Source: Euryodendron excelsum
Taxonomy: Eukaryota; Streptophyta; Magnoliopsida; Ericales; Pentaphylacaceae
Direction of reading: 5' to 3'
Assembly: GCA_033060915.1 (NCBI GenBank)
Contig: CM065396.1
Location: forward strand, 6,303,001-6,367,000
DNA length: 64,000 bases
Both the position numbers and the translations under genes were made by a program. Under the pieces are notes generated by a model, which was given only the letters and a program-made list of their open reading frames with translations, ran no database searches and was not told the origin of the DNA. Shown here piece after piece: positions 35,653 through 47,577 of the stretch (within the stretch, counting starts at the first letter, position 1; every line of letters starts with the position of its first letter).

Positions 35653-36839
35653 TGTAAGCACCTTATTTTTCTGCTCGAAAATCTCCGGTCCGTCTAGACT
35701 TGTATTGCAGTCAATCGATCGTTTCGCGGGCCCGTCTAGTCCAAATAGAGGCAAAATGATCAAAATGCGCTTGGGGCATTATTCGGTCCAATTCCAGTGG
35801 GCACATTTTCTCAAATACGGTAAGTCCCTGTTTCCAGTCTTAATTCCAAGATTAAAATCCAATTCCAGTCTAGTTCTAGTTCAAATCCATTTCCAGTTTA
35901 GTTCCAATTCAAATCAAATTCGGCACGTCTTTTGAGAAAGTTGATCCCTTAGACGGTAAGACCCTCTAGCTTGGCATGTTTTTTGATAAATTCTTCAAAA
36001 CGGTAACTCCCTTTAAACCCGTCAACCGGGACAAGACCACAAGTCCTTGAGATGGTAGAACGGTCCACCTTTGGCACCTGCTAGCCCGCTAATGAAGAAA
36101 TGTTCGTTTCAGCACGCCTTTCGAGAAAGTTAATTTCTCAAGTTATAAGTCCACTTAGCAGCTTCATGAGAACAGGCAGTCTTCGAAATGATCGCGAATC
36201 GTTAGAGTAATGAAAGTACATGTAAACATCGCAATTGTCAGAGTGGCAGAAACACTCGCAAATAAGTCAACATTGAAAATTGCCAACAAACCCTTTGTGG
36301 CACAGGACCGAACTCGCCTCTTGGCCGTGACACGTTTACCAAAGTACGAGATACCTTTGGAAACTAACTCATCACAGACCGTTAGAGTGACAAAAACACT
36401 TAAAACTGAGATCAACACTAGTGCCTGCTAGCCTACTCTAATGAACAATGACCAAACTGCCCTTAGGGGTTTTCCAGCATGCTTTTTCGAGAAAGTACCT
36501 AAGTCCTCAAAGCGGTAAGTTCACCCTTCCAAGATTGTCCTAAAAGACAATCTGGCACGTTCAAGTACCTTTCAATCGGTTTTGGGCCAATTTCGAGACC
36601 ATCCGATCAAAATGACTATTTTGTCCCTAGAAAGTACCCAAATCTTTTTCGACGCGCTTTTCGAGAAAGTATCTAAATCTTTGAAAGATACGTTGCTTGC
36701 TGACCTTAAAAGTTTTCTAAGTGGCTGGCGCCACTAGTAGTGACGCTAAGCCAAAAAATGACTTGGTGCCACTCGTAGCGGCGTGAGTGTAAAGTTTTGC
36801 CTGGTGCCACTACAGTAGGCGTCAGTTCAGTCTTCTGTC

Positions 36840-36847
36840 TATAAATA
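36840..36847 (+). promoter_or_regulatory. TATA box of 5' LTR
   Basis: TATAAATA follows the GGCGCCACTAGTAGTG tract at 36726-36742. Confidence 0.65.
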
Positions 36848-38149
36848 CAGAGCCTCCTCCAGCATGAAAAAGGTCCACAAGCACAGTCTAAAAACTCTGC
36901 TCGTTGATATACAGAGCTCGAAGGCTCTCCAAACCCTAGCTCTCTTTAGGTCCTCTAAACCCTAACCCCCATAGACTAAACCGTAGCATACATACACTCA
37001 TATACGCTTATATACTAGCCTCTGAAACCTCCATTGAAGACTTGAAGTGTTGCAACTTGGAAGCTCTTGAAGACTGATGTAAAACAAAGTAAATAAAGCA
37101 AGCAAAATGAAGAAGACACAAGGTAGGCTTCTTATTTACATTTACGCAATCCCCCCCTCTGTCTTGTTTCTCTATCCCACTTGGGTTTTCTTCTATTTTA
37201 ACCCCCATCTTCTATCTCCCTTTCTTGCATGCATGAAACAAGGGACTCCCTAGTTAATGTGTAGGATTGAGCTATTGAAAGTCACCGTGTCGGGGGCTTT
37301 CTCTTAGTCTAACCGGAGACCATGTGGGTTCGATTCCCTTAATTATGTGGTGAAACCTTTAACCTTGTATGCTCACGACCCCAACTTGCATTGTGTATAT
37401 TATGATTATGCATCTCTCCAAAACTTGTATTCAAAACTTGCATAAAAAATCGCATTCAAAAATTGCATTAAATCTTCTTTTTCTAAACTTATTTTCAAAA
37501 TCACAATCCTAAGGTAATTCTAGTATTTCCATAGTCAAGGATGCTTTAGGAAAGTGTTACATTTAAAGTAATTTTCATGGTCCATATTTCAAATCCTTGT
37601 TGTTTTCAAAATCACAATCCTAGAATGGTTCTAATCTTCTTATGGTTAGAATCGTTTTAGGAAAGTGAGATATTTTTAGAGGTTTGCAAAAGTTCACATT
37701 CAAATCCCTTTCCAAACCTCTTTTTAAATCTTTTCAAAAATCTCTTTTCAAACTTGCTTTCCTAAACACTCTTTCCAAAAATCTTTTTTCTCAAAATCTC
37801 TCTTTCCAAAAAAGATCTATTTTTCAATATCCTTTTTTCTTGGAGTTCAAGTCAAACCCTAGAGCCATGGTTAGAAAACCCTAATTTTCTCTCCTAAAAC
37901 ATAATTTTCAATCTTGCCTCAAAACATAGATTTTCAAAATCTCTATTTTCTATGTCAAATCTAGGATTTGCAAAATCACTTTTCCTATACCAAAACTATA
38001 GCTTTCCAAATCTAAGTTTTTCAAAATTCCTCCGTTCCAATTTTATGTCAAATCAAATCTTCCGTTTTTGGAAACTAAATCAAATCTTCCGTTTTTGAAA
38101 ACTAAATCAATCATCTCTTTTTAGAAATAGAAATCAAATCTTTCTTAAT

Positions 38150-38720
38150 GTCAAACCTTTCTAAATTTCAAACTTTCCAATCTTTTTAAATTTAAACCTT
38201 TCCTAAATTCTAAACTCTCTTAAATCAAACTTTCCAAATTTCAAATCTTTCTTAGATTGAAATATTTCCAAAACCAAAACGTTCCTAATTTCAAAGTTTT
38301 CCAAATTCAAAACTTTCTTAAGTTGAGACTTTTCAAATTCAAAAACTTTCCTAAGTTTAAACTTTTCCTAATTCTAAAACTTTTCAAATTCCAAATCTTT
38401 CTCAAATCTAATCAAATCTTTTAACGAGGAAACTTTCTTAAGTTGAAACTTTCTATATTCAAAACTTTTCAATTTCAAAACTTTTCCTATTTCAAACCCT
38501 CCTAAAATGAAACTTTCCTAAAAATGGAACTTTCCTATTTTGAAACTTTTCTAATATCAAGATTTTCTAAATTCAATCTTTCCTAGACTCCAACTCTCCA
38601 TGTTTTCTAAATCAAACTTTCTAATCAAATATTTCTTAATCTCAAGTCCTTCCTAAATCCTATCTTCCTAAGTCTAGGTTTCCTAAAACTAAGCTTTTCA
38701 AAATCAAGCTTTTCAAGTTC
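38150..38720 (+). repeat. Degenerate AAACTTTCCTAAATTC subrepeats in LTR
   Basis: About 570 bases of short imperfect repeats of the type TTTCCTAAATTCAAAACTTT, 15-20 bases long. The equivalent blocks are at about 42890-43450 and 50570-51130, and reversed at 7900-8760. They belong to the LTR and explain the F/K/N/L-rich ORFs there. Confidence 0.8.
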
Positions 38721-39486
38721 AAGTCAAATTCAATTCAATTACATGCTTCAACTCTAGGTTATCTTAAGTCCCAGGATATCTAGACCCTAGTTCAACCCTA
38801 ACCTTAAAGTTAGAAAGCTTCCAACTCTTCTCCAAAAATTCTTTTCTAAACCAACATGGTTTTTCAAATGTCAATTCAAGTCAAGATGTTTTCAAAACTC
38901 TATGTCTCCAAATCAAGTTCAAAGTCACTTCTAAGGTCTGTTTCAAATCCTCAAGTTCTAATTTAAATTAAAATCCAATCTTTTCCAATCTTCCAAGTTA
39001 ATTTCAAATCAAAGTTCAATTTTCAATCTTCAAATTCAAGTTTCAAATCAAACTCTTTTCAAACCAAATTTTCTATCGGACTCTCGTCCGAACTACGACT
39101 GACCTGATTCTCAAAAATGGATACGTAGGCAACCCTCATGGGTGCGGTCACAACCTTTTTCAAGCTTCTATTTTATAACCTTTTTCAAATTTTCAATTCC
39201 ATAACTATTTTCAAACTTCCAATTTCAAAAATCTATTTTCAAATCCTTATTTTCAATTTCTAAAACCTTTTCTCCAATTTCAAATCAAATCTATCTTTTC
39301 AAATCCATTTCAAATCAAATCAAGTCTTCTTTTCAAATCTATCTCCAAAATCAAATCAAGTTCTTTTCAAAACATCAAAATAGCATCACCAGAGCGTCCA
39401 AAATACATCAAAGCATCAATCTCGACTATTTGCATGACTCAAATGAAGTTCTATACATCAAAATCAACATAAGATAAAAAAATCAC

Positions 39487-39777
39487 CTATTGGAGTTCTC
39501 CGGCGAAATCTTCTCCTCTAGTGACTTTTCCAGCGACAGTAACAACTTCCGAAGACCTATCGTGGTCCCTAGGAACCAATTCTTCAATGTCCAAGTCAAT
39601 GTCCTCGTAAAGGCTCTCAATTTTTCGAAAACTTTTCAAATCCTGTAAAAACGTCGAACTAGCAGTTTGTTGGTTTTGAAACCAAGCCTGGCGCCACTGC
39701 AAGCCAAATTTAACAAGGGCGCCACTGTTAGTGGCGCAAGTGCCAAATTTCGAGTAGTTTTGCTTTTTTCCTGCCAA
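39487..39777 (-). pseudogene. Possible remnant of an antisense extra ORF
   Basis: A 96-codon minus-strand ORF with ATG start lies between the lost pol region and the 3' LTR. Its second half is acidic (YEDIDLDIEELVPRDHD) and its first half basic and aromatic. Some TAT-lineage elements are known to carry an additional antisense ORF at exactly this place (for example Grande and Retand). That position is the only support: I recognise no domain, and an ORF this long can arise by chance. It may be a remnant or nothing. Confidence 0.25.
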
Positions 39778-39920
39778 AACTCAATTTCGAACATCCTTTA
39801 GGCCAAATCTCCATTTTCAAACTCTATTTTTCAAAAATCTTCAAAGTCTATCCCTCCGACCACCTCACGGTCAAAATGGGACTCTTATTCTATCGTTTTC
39901 TGTCTTCAACAAGCAAAGAC

Positions 39921-39936
39921 AAAAAAAGAGGGGCAG
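39921..39936 (+). other. Polypurine tract
   Basis: AAAAAAAGAGGGGCAG, interrupted by one C, lies one base before the TGTAACC start of the 3' LTR, as required for plus-strand priming. Confidence 0.8.
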
Positions 39937-39937
39937 C

Positions 39938-42900
39938 TGTAACCACACCATTTTTTTCGTTTAGCAATCTTCGATCCATCCAAACTTCTATTTAAGTCAA
40001 TATGGACACATTCCAGTTCAAACTAGTTTTCTTGACATAATCTAGTCAATCGATCACTTTGTGGGTCTGTCCGGCTTAAATAGAGGCACAATTACCAAAA
40101 TGCCCTTGGGGCATTATTCGGTCCAATTCCAATGGGCACGTCTTCTCAAAGACTGTAAGTTCCTATTTCCAGTCTTAATTCCAAGATTAAAATCCAATTC
40201 CAGTCCAGTTCCAGTTCCAGTTCTAGTTTAAATCCAATTCCAGTCTAGTTACAGTTCAAATCAAATTTGGCACGTCTTTCGAGCAAGTTAATCCCTCAGA
40301 TGGTAAGACCATCCAGCTTGGCACGCTTTTTGAGAAATTCTTCGAAATAGTAAGTCCCTTCACACACGTTGACTAGGATGAGAACCCAAGTCCCCGAGAT
40401 GGTAGAACAGTCTACCTTTGGCGCCTACTAGCCCGCCAATGAAGAAATGTCTGTTTCGGCATGCCTTCCAAGAAAGTTAATTCCTCAGGCGATAAGTCCA
40501 CTTAGCAGCTTCTCGAGATTAGGCAGTCTCCGGAATGATTGTGAACCGTTAGAGTAATAGAAGTACTAGTAAACATCACAACCATCAGAGTGACGAAAAC
40601 ACTCGCAAATAGGTCGACATTGTGAATTAAAAATAAACCCTTTATGTTACGGGACCGAACTCGCATCTTGATCGTGACACGTTTACCAAAGGATGGGATA
40701 CCTTTGGAAACCAACTCATGATAGACCGTTAGAGTGATGAAAACACTCAAAACCCAGATCAACCCCAGTGCCTGCCATTCCACTCCGATAAAAAATGACC
40801 AAACTGCCTTTAGGGCTTTTCCGACACGTTTCTTCAAAAAAGCACCTAAGTCTTCAAAGTGGTAAGTCCACCCTTCCAAGATTGTTCTAAAAGATAATCC
40901 GGCACGTTCAAGTACCTTCCAGTCAGTTTCGGGCCAATTCCGAGACCATCCGGTAAAAATGACCATTTTGCCCCCAAGCATCCGAGTGCCCTGGGAACCA
41001 CACCAGCTCTGGGTATTAAAACGGTAACCCTTTGGGGATGCTGTTAATAGTATTCCCGATCGTTCGATACATTTCTGGGTCATTCCGAGTCAGTTTTGGC
41101 AAACCTGATTCAAAATGACCGTTTTGCTCCTAGTAGGCCGGTTGCCTTTTCCAACCACGCCGGCTCTGGATATCAAACTGGAAAACTCTGAGAATATTCT
41201 TAGTAATATTTCTAAGCCTCAAGCCTTATTCTGGGATATTCCATGTCCATCTCGGCAACTTTCCGGCCCAATTGACTGTTTTGCCCCTAATGGCCTGGTC
41301 AACCATTCCACCAAATCCTAACATCATTTTTCAAGTCTACTACCCCCTGAGAAACTATTCTAAGGGTTCCTATCCCTTTCTGGCTCTTCAGGGCATTCCT
41401 GGCCCTTTAAATCATTTTCGGACCTTCCGTAGTCACTCCTAGTGAAGCCAGGCTAAAAATTGCATAGTAGTCTGTAGTATAGGCGTCCAAATCTTTGAAA
41501 GATACGTTGCTTGCCGACCTTAAAAGTTTCCTAAGTGGTTGTAGTGGCGCTAAGTCAAAAAATAGCCTGGCGCCACTAGTGTAAAGTTTTGCCTGGCACC
41601 ACCGCAGCAGGCGCCAGTTCAGTATTCTGTCTATAAATAGAGAGCATCCTCCAGCGTGAAAAAGGTCCGCAAACACAATCTAAAAACTCTGCTCTTCGAT
41701 ATACAGAGCTCAAAGCCTCTCTAAATCCTAGCTCTCTTTAGGTTCTCCAAACCCTAGCCCCCATACAATAAACCTTAGCATATATACACTCCTATACTAG
41801 CCTCCGAAGTCTCCATTGAAAACTCGAAGTGCTGCAACTTGAAAACTCTTGAAGACCGAAGTAAAACAAAGTAAATAAAGCAAGCAAAATGAAGAAGACG
41901 CAAGGCAGGCTTCCTATTTACGTTTATGCAATTCCCCCTTCTCTCTTGTCTCTCCTAACCCACTTGGGTTTCTTCTATTTTAACCCCCCCATCTTCTACC
42001 CCCCTTTCTTGCATGCTTGAAACAAGGGACTCCCTGGTTCATGTGTAGGATTGGGCTATTGAAAATCACCATGTTAGAGGCTTTCTCTTAGTCTAACTGG
42101 AGACCACGTGGGTTCGGCCCCCTTGATTATGTGCTGAAGCATTTAACCTTGTAAGTTCACGACCCCAACTTGTATTGTGCATATCATGATCATGCATCTG
42201 TCCAAAACTTACATTGAAAGTCATTTCAAAACTAGCATTAAATCTTATTTTTCCAAACTTATTTTCAAAATCACAATCCTAAGGTGATTATAGTATTTCC
42301 AAAGTTAGGGTTGCTTTAGGAAAGTGCTACATTTAAAATGATTTTCATAGTCCATATTTTCAAATCCTTGTTTTCAAAGTCACAATCCTAGAATGGTTCT
42401 AATCTTCTTATGGTTAGAATCGTTTTAGGAAAGTGAGATATTTTTAGAGGCTTGCAAAAGTTCACATTCAAATCCCTTTCCAATTGCTTTTCAAACTTAC
42501 TTTCCAAAACCTCTTTTTAAATCTTCTCAAAAATCTCTTTTCAAACTTGCTTTTCTAAAAACTCCTTCCAAAAATCCCTTTCCTAAAAATCTCCTTTTCC
42601 AAAAAGATCTATTTCAAAAATTCCTTTTTCTTGGAGTTCAAGTCAAACCCTAGAGCCATGGTTAGAAAACCCTAATTTTCTCTCCTAAAACATGATTTCC
42701 AATCTTGCTTCAAAACATCGATTTTCAAAACCTAAGTTTTTCAAAATTCCTCCTTTCCAATTCTATGTCAAATCAAATCTTCCGTCTTCGGAAACTAAAT
42801 CAAATCTTCCGTTTTTGAAAACTAAATCAAATCTTCCATTTTTGAAAACTAAATCAAATCATCTCTTTTTGGAAATAAAAATCAAATCTTTCTTAATGTC

Positions 42901-44692
42901 AAACATTTCTAAATTTCAAACTTTTCAATTTTTTTAAATTTAAACCTTTCTTAATTTCTAAACTTTCTTAAATCAAACTTTCCAAATTTCAAATCTTTCT
43001 TAGATTGAAATCTCCCCAAAATGAAAACTTTCCTAATTTCAAAGTTTTTCAAATTCAAAACTTTCTTAAATTAAAACTTTCTAAATTCAAAAACTTTCCT
43101 CAGTTCAAACTTTTCCTAATTCTAAAACTTTTCAAATTCCAAATCTTTCTCAAACCTAATCAAATCTTTCCTAATAAGGAAACTTTCCAAATTCGAGACT
43201 TTCTTAAGTTGAAACTTTCTAAATTCAAAACTTTCCAATTTCAAAACCTTTCCTATTTTAAACTCTCCTAAAATAAAACTTTCCTAAAATGAAACTTTCA
43301 TATTTTGAAACTTTCCTAAGTTCAAGATTTTCTAAATTCAATCTTTCCTAGACTCCAACTCTCCATGTTTTCTAAATCAAACTTTCCAATCAAATCTTTC
43401 TTAATCTCAAGTCCTTCCTAAATCCTATCTTCCTAAGTCTAGTTTCCTAAAAACAAGCTTTCCAAAATCAAGCTTTTCAAGTTTAAGTGAAATTCAATTC
43501 AATTACATGCTACAATCCTAGGTTACCCTAAGTTCTAAGATGTCTAGACCCTAGTTCAACCCTAACCCTAAAGTAAGGAAGCTTACATCTCTTTTCCAAA
43601 AGTTATTTTCTAAACAAAGATGTTTTTTCAAATGTCAATTCAAGTCAAGATGTTTTCAAAACTCTAAGTTTCCAAGTCAAGTTCAAAGTCAATTCTAAGG
43701 TCTATTTCAGACCCTCAAAATCTATTTTAAATTAAAGTCCAATCTTTTCAAATCTTCCAAGTCAATTTCAAATCAAAATTCAATTTTCAATCTTCAAATC
43801 CAAGTTCCAAATCAAATTCTTTCCAAACAAAATTTTCTATCGGACTCTCGTCTGAACTACGACTGACCTGATTTCTAGAAAGGAATACGTAGGTAACCCT
43901 CATGGGTGCGGTCACAACCTTTTTCAAGCTTCTATTTTTACAACCTTTTTCAAGTTTTCAATTCCATAACTATTTTCAAACTTCCAATTTCAAAAATCTA
44001 TTTTCAAATCCTTATTTTCAATTTCTAAAACCTTCTCTCCAATTTCAAATGAAATCTATCTTTTCAAATCCATTTCAAATCAAATGAAGTCTTCTTGTCA
44101 AATCTATCTCCAAAATCAAATCAAGTTCTTTCAAAATCAAGTCTTATTTTTTCATTTGCATATCATGTATCATGTTAACTTATTTTCAAAGTTCTTTTCT
44201 AAAGTGGATAGTAATGGACGTTTATTAATCAAAGATTCTGAATTAGTGAACCTAGGGTGAATAGACATGTAGGCACCGCAAGGGTGGTGTACGGTGATGG
44301 CTTAGTGTGTCTTCCCTGCACGTAAGCAACCTCTGAACTTAGATCACTGTTTTCAAAGACCAAATAGAGTTATTTTCAAAAAAGGGCTTAAATATTTTCA
44401 ATGGTTGCCGAACAACATATTTTCTTAAAAACCCTAGCTTGAGGTTGTTTTCCAAAATCTTTTTTTCAAAAACCCTAAGTGTAATTTTCGGATTGTGCTT
44501 AGTTTAAGGTGACCTAACTCACCTTAATCAAGTTAGGTGGCGACTCCAAATTTTTTCTAAAAACCCTTTCCCAATATCAATTTTCAATTTAAACCTAGTC
44601 ACATTCATCCTTCTAGGAGGATAAGTTCTAATGAGAGAACACTGTGTTTTTCTCACTTGTCTTTTTCGGGTGCGAAAAATCGGGGCGTGACA
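39938..44692 (+). mobile_element. TAT/Ogre-like 3' LTR, full length
   Basis: 4755 bp, from TGTAACCACACC after the polypurine tract to GGGGCGTGACA at 44692, followed by the target copy CCTAA (44693-44697) that matches 35648-35652. Landmarks in order: the CCAATTCCAG-rich region (40120-40260), TATA box 41632, pyrimidine run near 41935, AAACTTTCC subrepeats, the GAACTACGACTGACC block (43853), 'GTAGGCACCGCAAGGG' (44270) and the TTAGGTGGCGACTCC block (44532). The 193-codon minus-strand ORF at 40502-41083 lies in the U3 and is broken in the sister copies, so I do not call it a gene. Confidence 0.9.
41632..41639 (+). promoter_or_regulatory. TATA box of 3' LTR
   Basis: TATAAATA lies about 35 bases after CAGGCGCCAG, in the same context as in sister LTRs. 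Confidence 0.65.
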
Positions 44693-46715
44693 CCTAACTC
44701 TCTTGAGTAGTTTTTCAAAAATAGTTTTCAAAACCCTAAACTCTCTAGAGTTTTTTTTTCTTTTCTAAAAAATCATTTTTTAAAACCCAAAATGTATTAA
44801 ATTGTTTCTCTAAAATGGTTTTGAAAACTCTAAACTAGAGTTGTTCTTCTAAAAGGTGGTTTTTGAAATACCCTAATTCTCTTGAATTATTTTTCGAAAA
44901 TGGTTTTCAAAACCCTAAACTTTCTAGAGTTGTTTTTCCAAAAAGTCATTTTCTAAAATCCTAAATCTCTTGAGTTGTTTTTCTAAACAATGGTTTAGTA
45001 AAGCCCCAACTCTCTTGATTTGTTTTTGAAAATGGATTTAAAACCCTAAAATAGAGTTATTTTTTTAAAAAATGGTTTTCTAAAAAGTGGTTTTGTAAAA
45101 ACCTTAACCATCTTTAGTTGTTTTCCCAATATGGCTTTGAAAACCCTAAAGTCTCAACAGTTGTTATTCTACAAAGTCATTTTCTAAAAGCTAAACTCTC
45201 TTCAATTGTCTTTCTAAACAATGGTTTTGTAAAAACTTATACTCTCTTGAGTTGTTTCCCAAAATAATTTTGAAGACCCTAAAATAGAGTGTTTTTTTTT
45301 TTTTTTTCTAAAAATTGGTTTTCTAAAATCCCTAACACTTTGGAGTCGCTTCTAAAAAATGGCTTTCAACACCCTAAACTCTTTAGAGTTGGTTATTTTT
45401 TCCCTGAAAAGTGATTTTCTGAAAACCCTAACACTCTTCAGTTATTTTTTTTAATATGGTATTAAAAACAATAAATTTTCCGGTGTTTTTTTTTCTATAT
45501 AGTGATTTTTTAAATAGCCTAACACTCTTCCGTTGTTTTTCGAAAATGATTTTCAAAACCCTAAACTCTCTAGAGTTTTTTTTTTCTCAAAAAGGTGGTC
45601 TACTAAAAGCCCTAACTCTCTTAAGTTGGTTTTCAAAAATGGTTTTCAAGTCCCTAAACTTGAGTTGTTTCTTTAAATGGGGGTTTTGTAAAAACTCTAA
45701 CTCTCGCTTGTTGTTTTTCAAAAATGGTTTTAAAAACCCTAAACTCTCTAGAGTTGATTTTTTTAAAAAATCGTGTTCTAAAGGCCAAACTCTCTTGAAT
45801 TGTTTCTCAAAAATGTTTTTCAAGACGCTAAACTAGAGTTGTTTTTCTAAAAGGTTGTTTGGGAAAACCCTTAACTCTATTGAATTATTTTTCAAAATAG
45901 CTTTCAATACTCTAACCAGTCTAGAGTTGTTCTTCTAAAAAGTCATTTTTTAAAATCGTAACTCTCTTCAATTGTCTTTCTAATTAGTGGTTTTCTAAAA
46001 ACAGCTAACTCTCTTGAATTGTTTTTCAAAAATGATTTTCAAAAACCCTAAACTCTCTAGAGTTTGTTTTTTCGTTCTAAAATGTGATTTTCTAAAAACC
46101 CCAACGCTTTTAAATTGTTTTTCAAAAATGGTTTTAAGAACCATAAATTCACTAGAGTTTTTTTTCTTTCTAAATAGTGATTTTCTAAACACTCTAACTC
46201 AGTTGAGTTGTTATTTTAAACAATAGTTTTCTAGAAACCCTAACTCTCTTGAGTTGTTTTTCGAAAATGGTTTTCAAAGCCCTAAAATCAATAGAGTTGT
46301 TTTTCTAAAGAATCGTTTTCTAAAGCCCAAAATCTCTTGAATTGTTTCTTGAAAATGTTTTTCAAGACCCTAAACTAGAGTTGCTTTTCTAAACTGTTGT
46401 TTTGGAAAGCCCCTAACTCTCTTGAATTGTTTTTCAAAAAATGTTTTCAAAACTCTAACATCTCTAGAGTTGTTGCCCTAAAAAATCATTTTTTAAAACC
46501 TTAACTCTCTTGAGTTGTACTTCTAACTAGTGATTTTCTAAAACCCCTCACTCTCTTGAATTGTTTTTCAAAAATGATTTTCAAAAAGCTAAACTCTCTA
46601 GAGTTGTTGGCTTTTTGTTCTAAAATGTGATTTTCTAAAAACCCTAACTCTTTTGAATTGTTTTTCAATTCTTTTTTAAAAGCATAAATTTGCTAGATTT
46701 TTTTTTCCAAAATAG
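44693..46715 (+). repeat. Degenerate satellite array, segment 4
   Basis: About 2.0 kb of the A/B monomer array, in phase with segment 3 once the element at 35653-44692 and one CCTAA copy are removed. It includes the GGTGGTCTACTAAAAGCCC variant at about 45594. The last five bases (AATAG) are a target copy. Confidence 0.92.
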
Positions 46716-47577
46716 TTTCATGCCCCGTAGCCCGACCTATGCGAATTTACGGTACATGACCGACCAGTAGAAGGGCTACCGAAGGCCGCATTACATAAAG
46801 CGGTTGAACACCTATGCATAATCATTTAAAATGATACATAATTGTGGAAGCATAATTTTTTGTAGTTTAAAACATAGCTTGTGTTATACATGAAAGAGCT
46901 GTGCCTAATCCAAAACAAAAACGTACATATGGGCCTATTCGCGGCCGCCACAATTATAACAATTATAGTTTTACAAAACATTAGGGTCCGACCCAAATAC
47001 ACATAACATAACATAGGCCCATGGGCTGTAGCTCAAAAATCCACATATGGCCTCCTCATAGGGCCTATCGGATTGACTACCTGAAAATATTTGAGAAAAT
47101 GTAAGCTAATGCTTAGTGAATAACAATGATGCACAAGCATGAAAATACCATAGGCTAGCATCTATATCTAATGTATAATAATAGATAAACATTTATGCAT
47201 AAGGGTATGAACTTGTAAACGTATAAAGAGTAGGCTTAGAAACATAAGTAACATAAAAGTCATTTGAAACGTTTCAATATTTCAAAACATGGCGTCGTAA
47301 AGGAGAGATGCGATGTAACATTATTCTTGATATGACATTTCATAACTTGTCATAAAGTATTCGAACATATCGAAGTTCTCGTTTCAAAACATAAGTGTGC
47401 TACAACCTAACATCAGAGCCAGGCTCCGCATTAGTAACCTTGAAGGTCACACAAAGGGCTCTTTAGGTTGTGGGATATCTCCCAAACGTGGCGATAGTTT
47501 ATTTTACATCCCCTACCGTAGGACCATCGTTGCTAGTTTAAGGTCTTACTACAAAAGACCTTGAGTTGGTACCATAT
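46716..47577 (-). mobile_element. Reversed chromovirus-like solo LTR (copy C2), part 1
   Basis: Begins TTTCATGCCCC on the plus strand (family TGTCATGCCCC, one change) after the target copy AATAG (46711-46715), and continues with the reversed terminal block 'GGCCGCATTACATAAAGCGG'. The whole LTR spans 46716-57658 in three parts and ends TAATTACA, followed by AATAG (57659-57663). Without its two insertions it is about 2.45 kb. It holds single copies of the units that are expanded in copy C3 (for example about 47430-47530). Confidence 0.9.

Larger units (their letters stand above)
35653..39377 (+). mobile_element. TAT/Ogre-like 5' LTR, 3'-truncated
   Basis: Starts TGTAAGCACC after the target copy CCTAA (35648-35652). 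It aligns block by block with the 3' LTR at 39938-44692, but lacks about 500 bp that the latter has near 40970-41490 and lacks the last 560 bp. The alignment stops at about 39377 (within TCAAGTTCTTTTCAAAA), where retrotransposon internal sequence begins. The block 'CTCGTCCGAACTACGACTGA' and 'GATACGTAGGCAACC' (39084-39135) are the landmarks used for the family call. ORFs in it, including the minus-strand ORF at 36164-36418, are not conserved across sister LTRs. Confidence 0.85.
39378..39937 (+). mobile_element. Residual internal region of TAT/Ogre-like element, with polypurine tract
   Basis: About 560 bp between the two LTRs is all that is left of the internal domain, where a complete element of this class would have many kilobases of gag-pol. 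It ends with the polypurine tract AAAAAAAGAGGGGCAG (39921-39936) directly before the 3' LTR TGTAACC. It also holds GGCGCCACTGTTAGTGGCGC (39719-39738), which resembles the hairpin upstream of the LTR TATA boxes. No gag or pol motif is recognisable. The deletion runs from inside the 5' LTR into the 3' internal region. Confidence 0.75.

Noticed and set aside
40502..41083. Minus-strand ORF of 193 codons, the longest in the window
   Set aside because: It lies antisense in the U3 of the 3' LTR. The equivalent stretch of the 5' LTR keeps only a short, altered version (36164-36418), and the solo LTR at 47578 has it broken. There is no recognisable domain.
45456..45836. Plus-strand ORF of 126 codons with repeating FSKMVFKTLNSLEF-like peptides
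   Set aside because: It is the translation of satellite monomers. Similar peptides appear wherever the array is open (16888-17216, 24858-25049, 46014-46226, 60160-60474, 61059-61343). It looks like a repeat protein only because the DNA is tandem.
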